Part shown: positions 58,135 through 64,000 of the stretch, piece by piece
How positions within the stretch are numbered: position 1 is the stretch's first letter
Layout of the letters: every line of letters starts with the position of its first letter
NCBI GenBank assembly: GCA_963971425.1
Contig: OZ020522.1
Coordinates: 966,168-1,030,167, forward strand
DNA length: 64,000 nt
Reading direction: 5' to 3'
Origin: Bryoerythrophyllum caledonicum
Taxonomy: Eukaryota; Streptophyta; Bryopsida; Pottiales; Pottiaceae
Position numbers and translations under genes: made by a program
Notes under the pieces: generated by a model
Told to the model about the DNA's origin: nothing
What the model saw: only the letters and a program-made list of their open reading frames with translations
Database searches by the model: none

Positions 58135-58511
58135 AGGTGTAGTGTATATCCTCGGGAGCAGACGGTGCTTCAATCTGCCCTTCGAAGTACTAAAGGAGAT
58201 GTTGAAACATCGGAGAATGAAAGCAGGGACGGAGCACAGCTCGAACATCTCATTGTTACACTTAAAGGAGGTATTCCCCTTACCAAGCAATTTAGTATCG
58301 TTTCAAGTCGTTTGAATTAAACCAATCTTAGTATCTCGGAAGCCAAAATACCATCTTAAGCATGGCGGAATTACTACAACCTGACCCTGTTTGAAAATGA
58401 TGTTCCACCTACATACTATAAAGAGAATTATAGTGAGAAATCAAGTGGTATTAGATTTTGCAGGTGTTTCTTTATGGCACATTGTTACTGGAAATCTTCT
58501 ACTGCTCTCCT
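58135..58511. terminator. Convergent 3' ends of the O-fucosyltransferase and deaminase genes
   Basis: 377 bp between the two stop codons must hold both 3' untranslated regions and poly(A) signals. Short overlapping antisense transcripts are possible. Confidence 0.4.
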
Positions 58512-61287
58512 CTACTGGACGACGTTCATTCTTTTGGGAAGCACAATGTTGGCGCGTTCCATCAAGTTGGTGGACGCTTTCTGAGCCTGTTGCAAGACCT
58601 TAGCCTGTTCAGACAGGCACAGAAGCTGTTGAGAAAGTGCGACGTACGTTTCGATGATCAGTTACTCCTAATCCACCAAATCAATAGCGATTGACGAATT
58701 ACTAACCTCATCAACAGTCAAGATCTTCCGGTCTTTCATGATCCAGCGGCCGTTGCACATCACGGACTCAATATTCTCCGTGCGCATGCAGTTTACAATA
58801 TTCGCAATTCTGCAGCAGTGGGAGGTAAAGTGTCACATCACTACGCTGATTACGCCACCTACATTAATTGACTTAAAGATGTTACAGAAGTGAGGGCTAC
58901 TTACGGGTCAATCAGAGGTAGCATTGTCCAAAGGCCGGGATCAAGGACCACAAAGTCAGCCTGCACGTCACAAAAACTCACGTCTGTTTTAAACTACAGA
59001 AGTGAAAAGCAAGTTGAGACTATAAACTTTGTGATAAAAAAATCAAGTTACCTTCTTGCCAAGTTCGAGGGAGCCAATCTCTTTGTTCCAAAGCACACTC
59101 TCCGCTCCATTGATGGTGGCCATTTGCAAGATGGTCTCCACTGGCAGAGCGGTGGGGTCAGTCATGCCCTTCTCATACGCTTGCCTCCCTTTGTTGATCA
59201 AAGATGCCAGGTACATCTCATCAACTGATCCCCCCCCCCAAAAAAACAATGTAACATGTCAACTAAAGAGTAAAAAAGTAAGAAAATGGACAACAGGAGT
59301 GTGATACATTTTTAAAAGTTATGTAATTATGAAGTGTAACATATCAACACGAGTAACGTGTTCATTATTCTATCTAGCAATCGCTCAAGAATTTCATGAG
59401 TGCAATTCTGGATGAATAACAAGGAAAGAGAAGTTGTCAGACATAAAACTCCAGCGCCTTGGGCAGCTGTTCAAGACCTCGATTGAGCAGGAAAACTTGA
59501 GGTGTTTTTTTTGTCTGTACCTAAGCTCATGCGGTTGTTGGAAGGAGCGCCGTCGGTGCCGAGAGAGACACAAACGCCAGCCTCCAGCATTTCCACGATG
59601 GGCGCAAAGCCAAGCATCCGCATGGCAGCAGCAGGGCAGTGTGACACCTTCACATGGTGGTGGGACATCATGTGCACCTGCACCATCACATCATGGTCAA
59701 AGAAACCTATAACATTTTCAAGAGGTTGCCAAGACAAAAAAACATGTAGTACCTCTTCTGGATTGACCCAGACGGAGTGCGCAGCCAACAGATTCTCTCC
59801 CAACACACCAATCTTCTGCAAGTGGGTCACAGTCCCATGCTCCACACCCCTCGTCTTCACTACCCACTCATTTTCAAACGGAATCTCGGCCACATGCTGC
59901 AGAAATGCTCCAAAAGGAGCCAATATTCATCATGGTTGATCTCATGCAAATTTCTCTCTTCACTCTCAAGGACTGCTGACGCTACTTTGAGACCACCAAG
60001 CTCTTCAGCCACACTCTTCATCCTCAAAATTACCATGTGGATGCCGGTCTTGTGCTTGTCAGCGGCGGCCTTGGTTCCGAGCAGCAACTCATCAGTGGCG
60101 TTCAGGATCTGGCGCAGTCCAAACCAGATGCGAATCCTGCCGTCTGCACTCCCATTCAGCTTCTCAAACAGCTGTTCCTGCACCTGAAGCCACAACTCTC
60201 ATGTGAGACGTGAAAGGACATGGAAAGTCACCCAAAGTTGCAATGAAGCATCCCTTCCCTTGAATCAAAATCACCTCTAAATAGTTCTCAAATAGGAAGG
60301 AAAGGCGGCTTATATTCATCAATGAAACTGGAGTTTAGAGACCACCAAGCTCTTTCCATTAACTGAATTGAAGACTACTAAGCTGATTCTGATGACTGTT
60401 TGGAGTGAGGAAAGAGTAGTCAAATGTGGGGGGAGAGGGTTTAGGTTTAGGTTTAGGGTTGCAAAAAGGATTAGCGTTCACCTGCAAGCAATGCTGTGTG
60501 GTCTCCGCAGCCCACGACGGCGGCAGCCCTTCGCCGGCGTCCATGGTGGAGCGCGTCAGGCACGCGCGGATGCCCAGCTCCTCCACGGCGCGCGCCATCG
60601 CCGCCACATGCTGCCCGCCTGCCTCAGCAAAACATGTCACCTGATACAAACAAACGTGCACAGATGTGTAATCGATGTAAGATCCCAAACTAGCTGAAAC
60701 TCCTGAACCCTCGCACCATCAACACGATATGGACACAGAAAACATGGACACAGGTGTGTAATTGACGCAAAATCTCCTCAACCATGGACACAGGGCTTTG
60801 GGATTTCTTTACCCCGGAATGGATGAGCTCGATACCGCAGAGCAAAGTGGACAAGTAGGAATCCTCGTCCGTCATGTTGGACTCATACGGCCAGATGCGG
60901 CCGTGCAACCACGTGAGCAGATCCACATCGTCCGCGATGCCGCGCGCCAGTTGCTGCGACGTGTGCACATGCGTGTTGATCAACCCTACAAAAACCCCAA
61001 GCTCGCCAACGCATCAAACAACGGAACAGAAAAGAGTGCGAGAGGTGTGCTTGATCGATCCTACGAGACTAGAAAAGAGGAGACCAACCAGGGATGATCC
61101 AGCGCGAGGAGAGGTCGAGAACGGAGTCCGCGCTGCGCTCGTAAGCCGCCACCACCTCCTCCGTCTTGCCAATCGCCACCACCTTGTCACCCTCCACTGC
61201 CATCGCCCCGTTCCCCAAAAACACCCGCATCTCCGTGTCCATTGTCACGATACTCGCATTCTTCAGCACCGTCACCGCCATCGCCAA
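58512..61287 (-). CDS. 5-methylthioadenosine/S-adenosylhomocysteine deaminase-like amidohydrolase, 10 exons
   Basis: A metal-dependent amidohydrolase of the TRZ/ATZ-MtaD group, predicted to deaminate methylthioadenosine or adenosylhomocysteine to the inosine forms. Exons: 61,089-61,287; 60,813-60,985; 60,482-60,640; 60,034-60,183; 59,753-59,896; 59,521-59,677; 59,052-59,224; 58,905-58,960; 58,707-58,809; 58,512-58,625. They sum to exactly 476 codons (475 residues). Metal ligands are visible: HxH in NTHVHTS (residues about 70-74), His in IHMHVAEI, His in LLAAHSVW, and Asp in SLGTDGAPSNN. The C terminus keeps the family ending (LPKRMNVV). An in-frame stop excludes an earlier acceptor for the last exon, so the CAACAG acceptor at 58,626 was chosen. 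A TTTAGG-type telomere-like stretch lies in intron 3 (about 60,438-60,462). It shares an upstream region with the ABC transporter. Confidence 0.9.
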
Positions 61288-61598
61288 AACCGACCCAATT
61301 CCTCACCACGAATCTCAAACCTGTCATGATTCGTGCAGACCTCTTCTTCATCTCCGAAAGCAACCAAACTGCAGGCTTCCTGGGAATTCACGAGAAAATC
61401 ATGACATGCGATACCATGGACTGTTGCTGCTATCCGGAGGACATCGACCGCTCAACCTACACATGATGTTTTTCCGGGGAAGCGAGAACATGTGTCCGAG
61501 ATCTGGTGACGTGAGACATCGTGGAATGAACAACAGTGACAGTACACGAGAGCGAAGTAAAGGAAACGGATTTTCACTTGTGGGTATGCGAAGGTGGG
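61288..61598. promoter_or_regulatory. Bidirectional promoter of the deaminase and ABC transporter genes
   Basis: Only about 310 bp separate the two start codons in head-to-head orientation, so both leaders and core promoters must fit or overlap here. No clear TATA box. Co-expression of the two genes is plausible but not shown. Confidence 0.5.
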
Positions 61599-64000
61599 AT
61601 GGCGACGGAGGAGACGACGACGACTGGGCCGTCGCTGGCGCTCATTCGCAAGCTATGGCGAGTGGGCAGCATGTTTTTCTTCGGCGACCGGCGCGCCAAG
61701 GCGCGCTTCCTGCTCGTCATCGTCCTCGTTCTGTGCGCCGTCTGCTCAGGTCTTCCTCCCCCCCCCCCACCCTCACCTCACCTCTCCTTCTCCTAGGGCA
61801 ATGCAGCAGCTCATTCTCTCGTTTCATGCTACCACAGGTTTGTTTGTGGTGATGTCGTATGTGCAACGCGACTTCTCCACGGCGCTCTCAGGCAAAGACA
61901 TCCCCGGATTCTACAAAGCCATATGGCAGTTCGTCGGGATCATCGTTGTGGCGGCGCCCTTGTACTCCTTCTATCAATACATGCAGGTGCCCCCTTCTCT
62001 CGCTCTCTCTCTCTCTCTAACCGATTGTTCTCTCAGTCGAAAGTTTCTTACATGGTGTGTTTGGATCCAGGACGTGCTTAGTCTCGAGTGGCGAGCGTGG
62101 CTGACCGAGACTCTTCTGTCCAGCTACTTCTGTACAAACTTCTCGCCATCTCTCTGTCTTCAATCCTATCTTTCTCACTTGCATGATGTGTTGAAATTGG
62201 CTTCCATATCTCACATATAATCTCACACATCAGTGTGTGTGCTTGATTGAAGCCAACAGGGCGTATTTTGATTTGAAGATGGACGGGAAGCTGGACAATC
62301 CGGATCAGCGGATATGCGAGGATGTATCCAGCTTCGTGCAGAACACCGTTGATATCGTGGTTTTGCTATCAAGCAAGTTCCTGAATGTCATCGGCTTCAC
62401 TGGAGTTCTTTGGTACGATTTTCTTCTTGATTGTTTTCTTAGTTTCACCGAACGATATCTGTTTTGTTTTCTTCACTGCTTGGTTGGATTTTGTTTTGCA
62501 GGTCTATAGCTCCAGAGCTCGTTTTCTTCTTGATTGCATATTCAACCATCGGAACCCTCGTCACTGTGAAGGGCTTCGGAAGCAAATTAATGAGCCTCAA
62601 GTTCAAGGTAAGAATATGTTTTTTCCAAATACATCTGGTTATTAGATTTAGTTGTAAAGTGAGGTGAAGGTACCAAGAGTTTCATCCCTAAATCTCTTTA
62701 ATTATCTATAATCAGCTCAAAGAGGAAAAAGGCGGTTAAGATTCATGGTACAACATGTATGCTTCCTTCTCAAAAGCGGCTAAAACTACTTCTAACTTGA
62801 GTGTAGAGACCATCGGGGTCTTCCATTGATCTAGTAGAGTGAGGAAAGAGTAGTATTGAAATAAAAGAGGGGGTATCTTAGTGAAACTTTGGGTGACTTT
62901 GGAAAGAACTCTGACTTGGAATCATGTGCAGGCTCTTCAACGAGAGGCCAACTTCAGGTATTCGCTTGTCCGAGTGCGTGACAACGTGGAATCCATTGCT
63001 TTCTACGGCGGTGAAAGTCATGAGGCAGCTACAATTAAGGTGACCACGAAACTCTTCTTTTTTTCAGTTATTATTGTTCTCTTCCGAATGCTGTTTCTCT
63101 TTTTTTGCAGGCCTTTTTAGCGACCATGATTGCGAACATCAGAGAACTGATTTTGTGGACCCGGCATCTGGCCCTTTTCAACAACGTATACGAGTTCTCT
63201 ATGATCATTGTGCCGTCCATCATAGTTGCTCCTCGTTATTTTTCAGGAGAGGTAAACAAAACTCTACCATTTTCTTTGTGTTTCTTGTTCATATCGCTGT
63301 CTGCTGATTTCAGGCATGTGTCTTTTGCAGGTGCAATTCGGTGTCATCTCTCAAACGGGTTTTGCATTTCACAGGATTTTGGCTGCTCTTTCAGTCATTG
63401 TGCTCAAGTTTGGCAGCCTCAGGTTTGCGCTCCAATCTCATGGTTGGCTACTTTCCAGGATGAGATTGTAGAAAGATGCTGATGAAAAGTCCTCTTTCTG
63501 CAGTGGCCTTGCAGCGCAAACCGAGAGATTAGAGAGCCTGCTTTCAGCTCTGGACGATCACACTGGAGACGTGCGGTTGATGAAACGCCGCAGCTCATTT
63601 GTTGCCGACAATGACCGTGAGGAGACGCCGTTGTTGAGCATGGTTGCTTCTGGTCCGTCCTCTGACAGAAAAAATACTATAGAAAGTAAAACCTTTGTCG
63701 TCAGCGTCGTCCCAGAAGCTGTATCTTCTGGTCCGTCTCCTCACACAACATGTCGTGAACTGTTGTTTACTTACAAACAACTCTAGAAGCGTTAGGCACT
63801 CATCATGTGTCATTTTCGCTTGCAGGTACCATACAGAGGGAAGTAGGACCAGGCCTCATCCTGAAAGACCTCTCCATCTCGACTCCGAACTCGCACAATA
63901 TCCTGTACCAGAACCTGAACCTGGAGCTCGCGCCGGGCGAGTCGCTCCTGGTGATGGGCCCCTCCGGGTGCGGCAAGTCGTCGCTCCTCCGCGCCATCGC
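61599..64000 (+). CDS. ABCD-type (ABC_membrane_2) half transporter, chloroplast ABCD2-like, runs off the window
   Basis: A half-size ABC transporter of the ABCD2/cyanobacterial SbmA-BacA-like branch. Exons: 61,599-61,749; 61,838-61,986; 62,071-62,131; 62,253-62,412; 62,502-62,607; 62,932-63,039; 63,111-63,251; 63,331-63,422; 63,504 to about 63,715; 63,826 onward. Membrane helices include FLLVIVLVLCAVCSGLFVV, FVGIIVVAAPLYSFY and FFLIAYSTIGTLVTV. EREANFRYSLVRVRDNVESIAFYGGE-type residues form the cytosolic coupling block typical of ABCD proteins. The nucleotide-binding domain begins with a strand before LKDLSI, and the Walker A motif GPSGCGKSS ends at the window edge, so the Walker B, signature and C terminus are outside. 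The donor of the ninth exon is uncertain: two GTCCGTC sites in the same phase fit. A start 21 codons upstream (61,536) is possible. The substrate is not known. Confidence 0.85.

Noticed and set aside
59502-60187. Plus-strand frames over the deaminase exons
   Set aside because: The minus strand carries the conserved metal-binding motifs and consistent splice sites; the plus frames have none.
1-64000. CRISPR arrays, rRNA or tRNA genes, bacterial operons
   Set aside because: No direct-repeat/spacer arrays, no rRNA or complete tRNA sequence; intron-bearing plant genes show this is nuclear eukaryotic DNA.

Overview
The window is nuclear DNA of a land plant. Five multi-exon genes have plant-type GT-AG introns and plant-type products: a BTF3/NAC-beta protein, an Integrator subunit 4 (SIEL-like) protein, a plant O-fucosyltransferase, a 5-methylthioadenosine/S-adenosylhomocysteine deaminase and an ABCD-type ABC transporter. 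A sixth is an MFSD12-like carrier. CCCTAAA-type telomere words lie near some of them. The mix of mobile DNA (Tc1-like DD34E elements, a pogo-like element, and a Gypsy element carrying a DNA methyltransferase and a PHD finger) points to a seed-free plant, such as a lycophyte or bryophyte, rather than a flowering plant. That last step is inference.

The left part (1 to about 37,000) is a repeat graveyard. From left to right it holds: a small fold-back element; a 2.78 kb Tc1-like transposon with very long terminal inverted repeats built of smaller repeats; about 2.4 kb of AT-rich DNA; a second copy of the fold-back element; a GC-rich 39-bp tandem array; a truncated kinesin-7 motor gene between two perfect 43-bp direct repeats; a MULE-like transposon with a SWIM finger on the minus strand; and the exons of an unrecognised gene. 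That gene is split by an 11.4 kb Gypsy-type LTR element (17,381-28,779). The element carries fossil gag, protease, cytosine-5 DNA methyltransferase, reverse transcriptase, RNase H, integrase and PHD-finger segments. A 104-bp sequence sits on both sides of its right LTR. Two decayed Tc1-like transposases and a short GC-rich unrecognised gene follow.

The right part (about 37,100 to 64,000) is gene-rich. An 11-exon MFS_2/MFSD12-like gene (minus) lies head to head with BTF3 (plus). Next is another repeat block (43,300-48,900) with interleaved inverted repeats, AT-rich microsatellites, a pogo-like transposase on the minus strand and a 5'-truncated LINE with a 14-bp target duplication. Then come INTS4/SIEL (7 exons) and the O-fucosyltransferase (11 exons), both on plus. 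The MTA/SAH deaminase (10 exons, minus) is tail to tail with the O-fucosyltransferase and head to head, across about 310 bp, with the ABCD-type transporter, which runs off the right edge just after its Walker A motif. For the host genes modelled exon by exon (MFS, BTF3, INTS4, O-fucosyltransferase, deaminase) the exon lengths sum to whole codon counts, so these models are well supported by the sequence alone.

The standout is the LTR element that combines a DNMT3/DRM-like methyltransferase with a C-terminal PHD finger. Retroelement-borne cytosine methyltransferases have been described from charophyte algae and dinoflagellates; one in a land-plant-like genome, paired with a PHD finger, deserves follow-up.
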